NCBI RefSeq assembly: GCF_000619925.1 | Contig: NZ_JHVB01000005.1 | Location: 1-64,000, forward strand | From: Treponema sp. C6A8 | GTDB lineage: Bacteria > Spirochaetota > Spirochaetia > Treponematales > Treponemataceae | Length of the DNA: 64,000 nt | Direction of reading: 5' to 3' | Shown here: positions 39,285 to 50,400 of the stretch, one piece after another | Layout: every line of letters begins with the position of its first letter | Numbering within the stretch: position 1 is the first letter of the stretch | Made by a program: the position numbers and the translations under genes | The notes under the pieces: generated by a model | The model's input: only the letters and a program-made list of their open reading frames with translations | Told to the model about the DNA's origin: nothing | Database searches by the model: none

Positions 39285-40416
39285 TTTCAGCTCCAATTGC
39301 AAGAATAATATTAGCACGGTTTTCAATACTACCGTCTTTTAAGAATAATCTGTCTTTTAAACCTGCATTAAATGTAAGTTTAACTTGATCTATACTTGTG
39401 AACGGAATAGAAAGATTTGCTCCCGCTCCTAAAGCCGCAGTTATATCGCTATAAAAGAGATGCGCCGGATAGTAATCCAGATTCAAAGTAAAGGCTGCCG
39501 GTCCGATTGGCAGACGTTCCAGCTGTACTCCCAGAGTCGGCGTATAAAAAGCATCAACTACTTTTTCTGTTTTTGGAGAATCATTTGATTTTCCAGTCTT
39601 AAGGGCTGTAAATCCGCCACGAATAAAGAAGTACTTAAATGATTTTGCCGGAGCCACTTTTCCTAAAATATCAAGATCAAGGAAGAGAGGTACTTTTGAA
39701 TCTCCGCTGCCCAAGTCAAGGAAGCGGAAATCAAGACCAAGGTCTGTTCCCACGATTACGGAACCTACATCACGGTCGTAGGTGTAGTTTAAAGCGATAC
39801 CATAATTGAGGGCATTTACGCCTGAATTCTGTTCTGTAAGAATTGAAACGCTGGCAAGTCCCAAACTTGCATACCAGCCTGAATCTTTTGTGCCGTTATC
39901 TTTTCCGGAAATGTAAACAGCTCCTCCGCTGGCAGTTTTTGACGAAACATACTGCTTATCAACACTGGCGCGTTTTGATTCTTTTTCCTTTTCAATGCGG
40001 GCAGCTTCCTTCTGACGGAGTATTTCCTGCTGTTCTTCATATTTTTTCTGATCTTCGTAAGCGTCCTGAATTGAAGAGTACATTTCAACTGCGCGATCGT
40101 TATCAAGGTTGTTTTCAATAACAATTTCAGTAGCAGTCATGGCAAAATCATAATCATTTGCAACAATCAGACGGCGGATTTTCTTTTCTGTGTAATTTTC
40201 TATTAAATAGTAGAAACGGTCATTCTGATTTTTCTTAAGAAGAGCGTTAAGTTCTGCTTCAGATTTATTTGCAAAAATTGTATCTATCTGTTTGTAAATT
40301 TCACTTATATATTCTTCGACCGCAAATGCACTGCTTCCTGCAGCAAAGAGAATGCTAATCGCTATTATAAAAACCTTTATCTTTCGTCTCGTACTTCTAG
40401 CTATATTTTCTATCAT
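39271..40416 (-). CDS. Exported protein, possible outer-membrane beta-barrel
   Basis: A 381-residue protein with a signal peptide (hydrophobic core FIIAISILFAAGSSAFA). The first part is helical and charged, with a coiled-coil segment rich in E, K, Q and R around 115-150. From about 165 to the end it alternates beta-like strands with glycine turns (WYASLGLASVSI, VSI..GIALNYTYDRD, GLDFRFLDLG, LGVQLERL, AGANLSIPFTS), as an outer-membrane barrel or porin-like fold would. It is sandwiched between the 2006-residue Ig-repeat gene (16-base gap, AAGGAG site) and the HD-GYP gene (14-base overlap), so the three products probably work together. Confidence 0.7.
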   Translation of the reverse strand: MIENIARSTRRKIKVFIIAISILFAAGSSAFAVEEYISEIYKQIDTIFANKSEAELNALLKKNQNDRFYYLIENYTEKKIRRLIVANDYDFAMTATEIVIENNLDNDRAVEMYSSIQDAYEDQKKYEEQQEILRQKEAARIEKEKESKRASVDKQYVSSKTASGGAVYISGKDNGTKDSGWYASLGLASVSILTEQNSGVNALNYGIALNYTYDRDVGSVIVGTDLGLDFRFLDLGSGDSKVPLFLDLDILGKVAPAKSFKYFFIRGGFTALKTGKSNDSPKTEKVVDAFYTPTLGVQLERLPIGPAAFTLNLDYYPAHLFYSDITAALGAGANLSIPFTSIDQVKLTFNAGLKDRLFLKDGSIENRANIILAIGAENVGK

Positions 40417-40432
40417 ATTAAAAACTCTCTCC

Positions 40433-43400
40433 TTAGAAGATATTGGTTCTCAAACCAATTGCGAATTGAGGAACAATACTCTGGATTTCGACCGAGCTGG
40501 CAACGTCGGTAGGAATGAACCAGAGGGAACCTTCGAAGTAGAAGGCAAAGGTACTGAACATCTTTGCATTCTTTAATTTTACCTTCGGAAGTTCAATCTG
40601 TCCAACTAAAGCTGACAAAGTTTGCGTTTTTCTGCTCTGTGTAAGGTCAAACCAGCTGAATTGAGCACCAATTGCGGCGCTGGCGTAGAGCCATTCAAAA
40701 TCTCGTCCAAAGAAATAGCTGAACGGAATTGAAACGATGTTGGCAAGAATCTTAAGGCCGAATACGTTTCCACCGTAGCGGGTACCTGTAGGAGCAATAC
40801 CGAAGAGGTCTGAAACTGAGTCACGCTGTTCCTGAGTGAACTGTCCCCATTCTACCTGAAGTTTTACGTTGTCGTCAAAGAAGGTAAGACCAGCGCCCAG
40901 TTCAAAGAGTGTAGCACCCCAGAAGTGGAAGTCCAGATATAAGCCCTGAATGAAGCTTGGTACTTCGTAGGCGGCCTTATCACCTTTTCGCAGGGTAAGG
41001 GTTACGTCCGAAAGCTCAACGTTATCATTTGAAAGTCCGGAAACATCCAGAACCTGATTATAGCGTCCGCCGCGTTCAGGTGTAATCAATCGGATTGAAG
41101 GTTTTGTATTATCAACCTGAATGATTGTACGTGTAACCGCAATTTCGCCGTTTACCATTACTGCTCGGATAAGCAGGAAGTGATATCCTTCCGGCAAATC
41201 TTCATTTTCAATTCTGTATTCCCATCCCTGTTTTTTAGAAACCTGGATGAAGGTTTTTCCGTTATCAAAACTGATTTCAACTTTTGCAACGCGTTTTGCA
41301 TCGGTTATTGCCTTCTGCTCAGGACTAACTTCTTTTGTTTTAGAAAGAAGAACTTCGTCCTCACTGATAGAATAACCGGCGCGACCATAAATGTAAGGGC
41401 GGTTTATAGCAAAATCACCGTAAGTAAAGTTGTCGATTGTAATCCATGGACCAACCGGACTGTAGGTAATTGTCTGCTCACGGGAAATGATTTCCTTTCC
41501 GCCTTCAAGAACTGTTCCAACCTTATAAGTATGAAGACCTTCTGTCATATTTTCCGGTCCCATATCGAACTTGAAGAATCCGCATGATGTAAGTTCTGTC
41601 TGAGCGATATTCTGGTTATCCAGATAGAGGTTTAAATGGTCAATTTTGAATTCGCCTTCCGACTGGCCGTAAATCGTAAAGAGACCGTTTTTGTGTTCGC
41701 CGTTAAGAGGGTAGAGAATGTCTACTGTTGCCGGCTGCTTGTTCTTATCCAGGTGGATATTGCGGCTTACGTTTGTAGCGTTTCCTGCCTTATCTTTTCC
41801 GGTTACTTCAATATTATAGAAGCCGTTTTCCAAATCTGAGATGTCGATAGTTTCGCCGACTACGCGGTCAATCTGAAGTTTACGTACAACGGAGCGTCCA
41901 GATTTATCAAGATTTCTGATTGTTGCGTAGAGCTCTGTGATTTCAACGTTATCGTAGGTAAAGCCCGAGAAGAAGAGGTTTCCTGTAGTTGTCGAATCAT
42001 CAAGAGGAAGTTCAAGATTGATTTCAGGAGGGGCGTTATCAATATTGATGATACTTGAATAAAGTCCCTGAATACCGTACTTATCTGTAATCTTAAGGAA
42101 TACAACCTGAGTTCCGCCGTTGATAGCGCGGGTGTCTACATCATAATGCCACTTTTCTGTTCCGATTGCGTCGTTGTAGCTGTTACCGCTGTCCAGAGAA
42201 ACTTCAACTTTTTCGATACCGTTTTTATCGCTTGACCATCCGCTGATTGTAATTCTGTCGCGGTTATGAGTATCAATTGTCGGAAGTTCTACTGCACCCT
42301 TTGGCTCTTCCAAAGAAATTCTGAAGGTTCTTGTAGTTTCCGGTCCTTTTACTCCGTTAATATCAACTGCGTAAACTGTTACTGTATGCTCGTTATCAGT
42401 GAGGGAAAGCAGAGGAATGTCGATTGCAAAACTTGTTCCCTGTTCCGGCAGCTGAGTATAAGGATTATTGTCGATTTTATAGAAAATTGTTGAGTCGCCG
42501 TCATCATCATATACTACACCAGAGATTGTGAAGTCTCTTGTAATAATCTGCATTTCTTCCGGCACGTGGATTTCTGCAATTGGGAGATCTGATTCCTGAT
42601 CAATCATAAAATCCCAGAGTTCCATAGATGATGTATTTCCAGCGTCGTCAGTAAAGAGGAAGGACATTGCATCATCAATAGGATTTGCTTCAGTTCCGAT
42701 AAGAACGCTGGTCAACGGAGCAAGTTCAATAGGATTTTTTACAGGCTGCTTGCCTTTTACCGGTGGAGCCACATATTCAGCCTTGTTCAAATGTCCGTTA
42801 TCTTTTATGTCAAAAACAATGAGGGTTTCACCGTTTACAATATCTTCAGGAGTAGGCACGATAACCGTAGCATCCGGAGGAGTAACATCCTTAAAGCAGG
42901 CTGTATGAACATAGCTTGTTTTTCCTGCAAAGTCAGTAGCGCGGATATCTATGCAGATAAGTCCGTCCGGGTCTTCCTTAAGACTTGCATTTGTGCTGAA
43001 GGTTGCTCCAGGATTTTTGCTTGGAGAAAGAGGGAATTCTTCCCAGGTTTCGCCGCCGTCAAATGAGTATTCAGCTTTTGCAATGCCGCTAGGATCCGCT
43101 GCAGTGCCACTTACCTTTAATGTGTTTCCCAGCCACTGGGCAAAAACCGGTTCTACCAGATTTACTACAGGCGCTGATGTATCTGCATCAAAATTAACGC
43201 GAGCCGATTCGTAGGCATTGCCGAACTGGTCGTGAACGCGAACATAAACGCCTGAATAATAGCCGTCTTTTTCTGCGGAAAGTGTGATAAGATTTCCGTC
43301 AGTTTCAATCTTAAGGCCTTCAGTTTTAGAAACAAGTTCTACACGAAGTGGTGCCATAAGATTTGCGTAGAAATAATATTTTGAAGAGTCAGAAAGAATG

Positions 43401-46400
43401 TAATTTCCGTTTTCTTCATCAAAGCCTGTGTTTCCTGCCGCAAAACCAAAGATTTTTTCAGAATCTTCGATAGACTCACGCGGGTAATCGCGGACAACGC
43501 TGACAGCGCCCTTTACAGTTTTAGAAAGGGAACCCGCTTTTACAGTTGCCGTAAAATTGTTTACGCGGACCGGCAGGTTTCCAAGAGGAATTTCAGCAAT
43601 CCAGAGGTCTGGATTTTCCGGGGCTGGTTTTATAAGTCGGGCAGAGCCTGCCTGACGAAGGTCGCCGCCAGTAACTTCATCCCCTGTAATTTCGTAGCTT
43701 ACGCCGCCAACTGCCACGCTTGATTTTATGTAAAGCTGAATTTTTGCAGCTTCCTTTACGCCGTAAGGAACAACTACCGGCATTCCGCTCAGGTAGTCAG
43801 CGTCATTTACTTTTGCAATATTTACTTCAAGGCTTGGAGCTTTTGCCGCAGTGTATTTTCCCACAACAGGAGCTTTTCCATCCTCTGCAAGTACGCTCAT
43901 TGTAAGGGCGTTATTGCCTTCTGCCATTTCGGAGCGAGGGAAAATCATAAATGTATCGCTTTCTTCTGCAAAGTTGCCCTGATAAAGGCCTACTGCATAC
44001 ACATCAAGATCATCAAGCCAGCTGATTATCGGAGCCTTTGGAGAAGGAAGTTTTCCGTTTACTTCTTCAATTTCAGGAAGCTTTTCAAAGGCAATTGCAT
44101 TGGCAGATTTATTTCCGCCTGCGCTTTCTGCAATGATTTCTATTACGTGAACGCCGTCTTCAAAATCCTGAGGATTAATTTCAAAAGAGAAATCGCCGCC
44201 TTTTGCAAGTTCGATTTTTACTTCTTCTTTTGCTTCTGTATGTACTGCGCCAATTAATCCAGCCTTGATTTCTGTAACAGCTGAAAGCACCTTGTAATAA
44301 GCCTTTCCAACTCCAGTTTCGCAGGTAATTTTACCCTTAACGGAAATCGGCTCCTGGCTTTTTATCAGCTTAGTATTTTCTGTTTCCAGAGCGATTTCCG
44401 GCAGGGCTGTATCAGATTTAAAGCGGATTACTTTTGACTCAAAAGTTTTTCCGTTATCTGCAGTGACGCGGATTTTTACGTCTTCAGAGCCGCCCACAGC
44501 GTCCCCTGCCACAAGCTTAATCTGATTGCCGTCAAGTTCGGCCTTTGCAAATGGGGTAGGAGGCACAAGTTCAACTTTCGTTGCATAAGCGCCAATAAAA
44601 TATGCGCTTGCCGGGAATTCCGGATTATTGATGATTGTGCCGTCTTCATCAATTCGGCTGTCATCAAGAACAATAGAAGGCTCGCTTGCCTTTACGGTAG
44701 TTGTGTTTGTAACGTAAAGCACTCCGCGGAATTCAGAAACTCGGTCAGCAATATCGGTTGTCTGAATAACCAGCTGCAAAACGCCCTTAGGGAAATCCGG
44801 TGTAATCGGTAGGGTAATTTTCTGACTCAAAGAAGGCTTGGCAAAAGTGTCATCATAAGATGCAACGCCGTCTTTTCCCCATCTGATTTCCTTGTGAACC
44901 GATTTAATACCAACTGTAGAATTTGCAGTTACCTCAAAGGTTGACCCGCTTTCCGGGTGAACTTCCATTCCGTTTACAAAATCAAGGGCCTCTTTTCCGC
45001 TGCTGATACGGGCATCAGAGAATTCTGCTTCAAGACCAACTGAATAAAAGTTTACGGTTACAGGATTTCCTTCAATTCCGTTTTCATCGATACCGGTAAC
45101 AGTTACAAAATGCTTACCTGTTTTAAGACCTTCCGGCAATTCCGGAGTATAAGAGAAAGCGCCCCTTGTTTCCTGAATAAAGGCTTCATCCTGATTTCCG
45201 TCAATCACGATTTTTACCGAAGCAAGGGCGTCATCATCTTTTGCAAAACCGCGTACAACAAAACTGTCACGGCCGCCAAAGGCCTGGTCTGGTGCAGGAT
45301 TTTTAATTTCCACGACAGGCTTATCATTTTCCTGATTAAGAGGAATGTTACGAACAACGTCAGTGATGTTTCCAGCCCGGTCAACCGCATGAATAGCAAA
45401 CTTAACGGCTTTTTCCTTCAAGCCGATTGTGTTCAAATCAAGTTTCCAGTAAGGGTTTCCTGGAATAAGCTCAAATTCGCCGCTTTCGTTCCCAAAAGTC
45501 CAGGTAAGCGAAGTTACCCCGATTTTATCTTTTGCGTAACCCGCAACCGAGAATTTTCCGTTTTTAATTTCGCCTTCCGCAGGGCTGACAATCTTTACGT
45601 CAGGATTTGTGTTATCAATAAAATAGAGGAAGGAATAGAGTCCAACGCTGGTTGTTTCATCAGTTGCGCGGAACCAGATAACGTTAGGCCCGTCATTAAA
45701 TTTTTTAGTATCTAAATCAAAGGCAAATTCGCACTCAGAGCCTCTTTTTGAAAGTTTTTTCAGTTTCAAAAGGCTGAAGTGCTGGCCGCCGTCAGTAGAA
45801 ACTTCAAGTTTTTTAATTCCGTTTCCATCAGTTACAAGACCTTTAAAATTCACTTTTCCAGAAACGAGCATACCCATTTCTTTATCGTAGAGGCTTGTTA
45901 CAGGAAGTTTTCGGTCCAGTTTCCAGTTTACAATTGTCGGATTTCCTTCAATCTGAAGGGCATTTATATCGTAACCGATGACCTTGATTGTATGGTCACC
46001 TTCTTCAAGATTTGTCGTATCAAGATAATAAGACCAGAATTCCTTACCCTGAGCATCAACGCGGAGTTCACTTTCTCGCCCTTCATCAAGAATGAGTTTT
46101 ACTTTTGCAACGCCGTCATCATCAACACAGGTACCTACAATATTAAGGTTTCCGCTAACCCTCATATCAGGATATGGGTTTGTAATGGTACAGACAGGAA
46201 GGTCAGATTTAGGATCGAGCCAGATATTATGAGGTCCTTCAACAGTTGTATTACCGCCCAAGTCTTTTGCGGTAATCAAAATATTATATTTTCCGTTCTT
46301 TCTTTTATCCAGATCAAAACTATCCTGCCAGCTATTTAAATTTTTAGCTGTAATGTTTTCAACTTTAGGCGATGTAAACTGGGCAAACAAAGGATTTGCA

Positions 46401-46453
46401 GCCGCGCCTGTCAGTGAGAACAAAATCAGAAGTTTTATAAGTCTTTTGAACAT
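40433..46453 (-). CDS. Giant Ig-like repeat envelope protein (2006 aa)
   Basis: A 2006-residue exported protein, signal peptide MFKRLIKLLILFSLTGAAANPLFA. Most of its length consists of repeated Ig-like modules of about 90-100 residues that open with PxVxIxxP and contain V.G.A.D..GV..V......G, linked by recurring DNTxPx motifs (IDNTNPDVKIVSP, IDNAPPEINLELP, VDNTKPSIRLITP). The final 170 residues differ: aromatic and beta-like (YLDFHFWGATLFELGAGLTFF, FSYFFGRDFEWLYASAAIGAQFSWF) and end in Phe, as barrel or outer-membrane anchors do. A surface or periplasm-spanning stalk is a fair inference. It is the first gene of a three-gene operon with the barrel-like and degenerate HD-GYP proteins. Confidence 0.88.
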   Translation of the reverse strand: MFKRLIKLLILFSLTGAAANPLFAQFTSPKVENITAKNLNSWQDSFDLDKRKNGKYNILITAKDLGGNTTVEGPHNIWLDPKSDLPVCTITNPYPDMRVSGNLNIVGTCVDDDGVAKVKLILDEGRESELRVDAQGKEFWSYYLDTTNLEEGDHTIKVIGYDINALQIEGNPTIVNWKLDRKLPVTSLYDKEMGMLVSGKVNFKGLVTDGNGIKKLEVSTDGGQHFSLLKLKKLSKRGSECEFAFDLDTKKFNDGPNVIWFRATDETTSVGLYSFLYFIDNTNPDVKIVSPAEGEIKNGKFSVAGYAKDKIGVTSLTWTFGNESGEFELIPGNPYWKLDLNTIGLKEKAVKFAIHAVDRAGNITDVVRNIPLNQENDKPVVEIKNPAPDQAFGGRDSFVVRGFAKDDDALASVKIVIDGNQDEAFIQETRGAFSYTPELPEGLKTGKHFVTVTGIDENGIEGNPVTVNFYSVGLEAEFSDARISSGKEALDFVNGMEVHPESGSTFEVTANSTVGIKSVHKEIRWGKDGVASYDDTFAKPSLSQKITLPITPDFPKGVLQLVIQTTDIADRVSEFRGVLYVTNTTTVKASEPSIVLDDSRIDEDGTIINNPEFPASAYFIGAYATKVELVPPTPFAKAELDGNQIKLVAGDAVGGSEDVKIRVTADNGKTFESKVIRFKSDTALPEIALETENTKLIKSQEPISVKGKITCETGVGKAYYKVLSAVTEIKAGLIGAVHTEAKEEVKIELAKGGDFSFEINPQDFEDGVHVIEIIAESAGGNKSANAIAFEKLPEIEEVNGKLPSPKAPIISWLDDLDVYAVGLYQGNFAEESDTFMIFPRSEMAEGNNALTMSVLAEDGKAPVVGKYTAAKAPSLEVNIAKVNDADYLSGMPVVVPYGVKEAAKIQLYIKSSVAVGGVSYEITGDEVTGGDLRQAGSARLIKPAPENPDLWIAEIPLGNLPVRVNNFTATVKAGSLSKTVKGAVSVVRDYPRESIEDSEKIFGFAAGNTGFDEENGNYILSDSSKYYFYANLMAPLRVELVSKTEGLKIETDGNLITLSAEKDGYYSGVYVRVHDQFGNAYESARVNFDADTSAPVVNLVEPVFAQWLGNTLKVSGTAADPSGIAKAEYSFDGGETWEEFPLSPSKNPGATFSTNASLKEDPDGLICIDIRATDFAGKTSYVHTACFKDVTPPDATVIVPTPEDIVNGETLIVFDIKDNGHLNKAEYVAPPVKGKQPVKNPIELAPLTSVLIGTEANPIDDAMSFLFTDDAGNTSSMELWDFMIDQESDLPIAEIHVPEEMQIITRDFTISGVVYDDDGDSTIFYKIDNNPYTQLPEQGTSFAIDIPLLSLTDNEHTVTVYAVDINGVKGPETTRTFRISLEEPKGAVELPTIDTHNRDRITISGWSSDKNGIEKVEVSLDSGNSYNDAIGTEKWHYDVDTRAINGGTQVVFLKITDKYGIQGLYSSIINIDNAPPEINLELPLDDSTTTGNLFFSGFTYDNVEITELYATIRNLDKSGRSVVRKLQIDRVVGETIDISDLENGFYNIEVTGKDKAGNATNVSRNIHLDKNKQPATVDILYPLNGEHKNGLFTIYGQSEGEFKIDHLNLYLDNQNIAQTELTSCGFFKFDMGPENMTEGLHTYKVGTVLEGGKEIISREQTITYSPVGPWITIDNFTYGDFAINRPYIYGRAGYSISEDEVLLSKTKEVSPEQKAITDAKRVAKVEISFDNGKTFIQVSKKQGWEYRIENEDLPEGYHFLLIRAVMVNGEIAVTRTIIQVDNTKPSIRLITPERGGRYNQVLDVSGLSNDNVELSDVTLTLRKGDKAAYEVPSFIQGLYLDFHFWGATLFELGAGLTFFDDNVKLQVEWGQFTQEQRDSVSDLFGIAPTGTRYGGNVFGLKILANIVSIPFSYFFGRDFEWLYASAAIGAQFSWFDLTQSRKTQTLSALVGQIELPKVKLKNAKMFSTFAFYFEGSLWFIPTDVASSVEIQSIVPQFAIGLRTNIF

Positions 46454-46583
46454 TTATTAAATACCTCTTAAAGAAAAATAAACAAAGAGAGTTATTTACT
46501 TATCGGCAGAATTGGTCTAATTTATAAGTACAAGTAAAAAGCTCAGGATTTAAGCAATTCGCTCAAATAAGAAGGAAGGTCTT

Positions 46584-47348
46584 ATGCTAAGTAAAAAAAA
46601 CAAACTTTTAGATAATATTTCTAGTTTACAAGAGGTAATAGATAAAAGCAAAAACATTGTGTTTTTTGGGGGCGCCGGTGTTTCCACAGAATCGGGCATT
46701 CCAGATTTCCGCAGTGTTGACGGCCTTTACAATATGAAATGGGCTTATCCGCCTGAGCAGATTATCAGCCGAACCTTCTTTTACGAAAATACCAAGGAAT
46801 TTTACCGCTTCTACCGTGAAAAACTTTTGATTAAGGGAGTGGAACCGAACGCTGCCCATTACAAGCTTGCGGAGCTGGAAAAAGCTGGTAAGCTTAAAGC
46901 CGTAGTTACCCAGAATATCGACGGGCTGCACCAGAAGGCGGGAAGTAAAACAGTTTACGAGCTTCACGGAAGTGTCCTGCGAAATTACTGTGAATACTGC
47001 CACGCTTTTTATGATGAGAAGATTATCGAAGAAAGTGCACATGCCCCTGACAAGCTGCCTCACTGCACAAAGGAAGGCTGCAAGGGTCTCATTAAGCCGG
47101 ACGTTGTTTTGTATGAAGAGGGCCTTGATAACGACACCATCAACAACTCGATTATGGCAATCAAAAATGCCGACACCCTGATAATTGGCGGAACTTCGCT
47201 TACCGTTTACCCAGCCGCCGGCCTTGTTGACTACTTCCAGGGAGAAAATCTTGTCTTGATAAATAAAACTGCCACCATGCAGGACAGCCGTGCGAGCCTG
47301 GTTATCCGCGGAAAAATTGGCGAAGTGCTGGGACAGATTAAGGTGTAG
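46584..47348 (+). CDS. cobB: NAD-dependent protein deacylase (sirtuin)
   Basis: A 254-residue Sir2-family enzyme removing acyl groups from lysines with NAD. GAGVSTESGIPDFRS (30-44) binds NAD, TQNIDGLHQKAG (109-120) is the second signature and His128 in ELHGS is the catalytic base. The zinc site is Cys136-x2-Cys139 and Cys161-x4-Cys166. The Tyr/Arg pair that marks desuccinylases is replaced near NMKWAYPP...FYRFYREK in a way I cannot assign. AGAAGGAAGG precedes the ATG. It is monocistronic, divergent from the Ig-repeat operon; a GGGGAA..TTCCCC hairpin follows at 47349. Confidence 0.93.
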   Translation: MLSKKNKLLDNISSLQEVIDKSKNIVFFGGAGVSTESGIPDFRSVDGLYNMKWAYPPEQIISRTFFYENTKEFYRFYREKLLIKGVEPNAAHYKLAELEKAGKLKAVVTQNIDGLHQKAGSKTVYELHGSVLRNYCEYCHAFYDEKIIEESAHAPDKLPHCTKEGCKGLIKPDVVLYEEGLDNDTINNSIMAIKNADTLIIGGTSLTVYPAAGLVDYFQGENLVLINKTATMQDSRASLVIRGKIGEVLGQIKV

Positions 47349-47364
47349 GGGGAAAGCCTTCCCC
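47349..47364. repeat. Hairpin after the sirtuin gene
   Basis: GGGGAAAGCCTTCCCC forms a compact stem directly after the stop. No T-run follows, so it is a weak terminator at best between two convergent genes. Confidence 0.4.
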
Positions 47365-47410
47365 TACCGATTATCGAGCGACGGGGCAGCACTTCGATAC
47401 ACCTCCCCGC

Positions 47411-50400
47411 TTAAAAGTTCATCGAAAATCCCAGTGCCCCATAGCCGTAGCTTTTTGCGTTTCTTACCGCTACGCCCGCTTCAAAAAAGGATTCCGTCTT
47501 AAAGCGGTAGTTTGCCGTAATTCCGTAGTTAGGCGTAATTCCAGCCGCTACTTTTAAGCCGAATAAGTGTTCCAGCGGCACCTGATCGCCAAGTTTTTTA
47601 AGATAATCTTTCAAATCAAGAATTCGCCACTTGTCATCGTCGTGAAGCTCTGAATAACTGAAGCCGAGCTTATAATGGAAAATAAGTCGTGCGTCATTAA
47701 AGAAAAGAATTCCGGCTCCCTTTTGAATACCAATTCCAAAAAGAATACTTTCAAAATCTAAGGTCACGGCATTAAATTCCGGGAAGCCTTCAGGTTTCAG
47801 ACTGCTCAAAATAGAAAAATCAGCGGTCTTTGTTTCTGCAAAAAGGTGAAGGCTGAGTGTCGAAGGCAGATTGAATGTTAAATTTAAAGTATCACGAAGA
47901 GGAAGCAGGCGGGGAAGAGCAACCGATGCTGCAAATCCCAAATCATTATAGAACTCGTATTTGTCCAGCTCGTAACGGTTATTGGCGTTATAGCGGCTTG
48001 TGAAAATTGCAGCTAAAGAAAAGCCTCCGTCTGAATAATTTCCGTCTCCGCACTTATGAATGCTGCTGTAGCCTGCGCTAATGGACTCCAGTCCGTAAAA
48101 ATAATTCTTGCTGCTGTCCGAATAAGCCCAGCCGATTCCAAGCTTTTCGTACTTGCGTTTTGCCTGGGCCTGAGTCAGGTTAGAACGGCCGTAGTGAAGC
48201 AGCATGGTGTCGCTTAAAATCACTTTTGAAATACGACCAAAGGGAATTGTAGAAGTTATTTTTCCGCTTGCCCGTGCCTGCTTCCAACCAGCCTTATCAA
48301 ATTCACTGAAGCCTGAAATTGAATACTTAAAAAGCTTTGTAAAAGTTCCGCTCTGGTATTCCAGCTGAATTCCTGCCGAATTAGTTATTGGACCATAGCC
48401 CATTGCAATTATAAAAATGCCGGAAGTCCATGGACTCAAGTTCAGATAAGATGCAGAAAGCGGCATAAGATATGAAGTTTTCTGCCCGTAATTGTAGGAG
48501 TTTGAAGTAAGCGAACTCAGCGGATAAAGGGAACCGCGCAAAAAGTTCATTCGATTATAGGGTTTTGAGTTAAGTTCTCCTTGCACCGGAGCCTTGGCCT
48601 GCCCAAGAGTAAATTCAGGCCTTCTGATTTTTACGGCTTTATTTCCTGAAAGTCCGTCCGAAAGGGCTCCTTCATCATTTTTTATAAAAATCCTATTCTG
48701 GCGGAAGAAGTTTCCTATATAAAAAATCTTTCCTTCCATAAAAACCGGATTAAAAATACCGCCCGAAAAATCAGATTTTTCAAAGCTGAAAGTTTTTGTC
48801 TGCAAATCATAAGAGGCCAGACGAGGCATTGAGCCCGGCTCTGTGTAAGTGAATAAAAAACGGTTTGAAACTTCATCGTAAGAAATGTATCGCGCCACTG
48901 TATTTCTTCCAGGAATGGTAGTGAAAAGAAGCTGTCCCCTGATATCATATCCGCAAATCGAATAATCCAGTCCTGATTTTTTGATGGCAGCGAATGCAGG
49001 TCCTGTTGACTCTCCTGTCCACAAGGTTGTCTTTTCACCCTGTAAAGAACACATGCTCTGGAAAAGATTTCCCTCAGGAAGTTCAAAGGCTGCTGTTTCT
49101 GTAAATCCTGCCAGATTGCCTTTATCGTTCAGCTGCAGCTTAAAAGTGGCAATTTTCACTGTCGGTGATTTGTAAATCTGGCAGACAAGATAATATTCTC
49201 CATCATGCAAAAGAATCAGCGCATCGTGAACATTTGTAAGTTTCGGCAAAGCCTTAAAAGTGCCGTTTTTTCTGTCATAAATCTGAAGTTTTGATTTTGT
49301 TGCTGCCGCCCTCTGGCTCATAATCTGAAGGGCAATAAAGCGTCCGTCGCGGGAAATATCAGCCTTTTCCATCTGCTGCAGGGTAAAAAGTTTTTCTGGA
49401 GAGATTTCTTTTTCTCCAGAAAGCTGGGCCTTATCAACAAAATAAAGAGAGCTGTTTTTTGAATTGATATAAATTAAGCCCTCGTCACATTTTTTTAGAT
49501 TTTCGTAAATTGCGCCGGAAGAGTTTGCCACAGAATAATCAGATAAATCAGGTTTGAAAAAGTCCTTTGCAAGTCCGCTTTTCACAGGATTTTTGTCAGC
49601 GCTGTCTACGCTCACGGCAAAATCATTTTCAAACTCTTTCCATGCCGAGCGAAGACTCTGCCCGAATGTTTTTTTGAAAGCCCCGCTGACTGAAATCGAT
49701 TTTAAGTTACAGAGCCTGTACCAGAAGTCAGCATATTTTTGAATTCCGTATTTGTCCTGAACCCACTGGTAAAAGGCTCCGTTAAATTCGTAAAAGCTTC
49801 CAGCCGGATATTTGTCTGAAGCGCCCTGAACGTCGCTGTAATAAGGAAAGAGACCTTCAATTTTTGCCTGCTTAATCTGGTGCTTTGCAAACTCGCTGTT
49901 CAGGCGGCCCTCTCCTGTGATGCTTTCGCTTGCAACGGCGGCTCCTTCCGCCATTCCACGGGTAACGGTAATCGAGCCTGGATAAAATTCATCACCAAAA
50001 ACAAGGCCCAGTCCTTTCCAGAAGGGATTCTTCATATTATAGGTGACAGAATGCGTGATTTCATGCCAGAAAGTTCCCAGAATCGTGTCTTCAAGCACCT
50101 GAAGGTTATCTGTCGGGAAGGTATCGTAAATTACGATGTGATTATATGGATAGGAAGACCAGTTTGCATTAAACTGCTCGACTTTCTGTGTGATTACAAG
50201 GGGCATGCGGTACTGAGGTTTAATTCCGTACTGAGCGGCGGCCTCTTCATAAATGCGGTCTGCATTTGCAATCAGGATTCTGGCAGTTTCTTCGTTTTCC
50301 TGTGCATAAATCAGGTCAAACCAGGTAGTTTTGTAGACTAAAATCTTTTTACAACCGCTTACTGCTCCATCATAGGCAAAAAGTGAAAGGAGTGTAAAAA

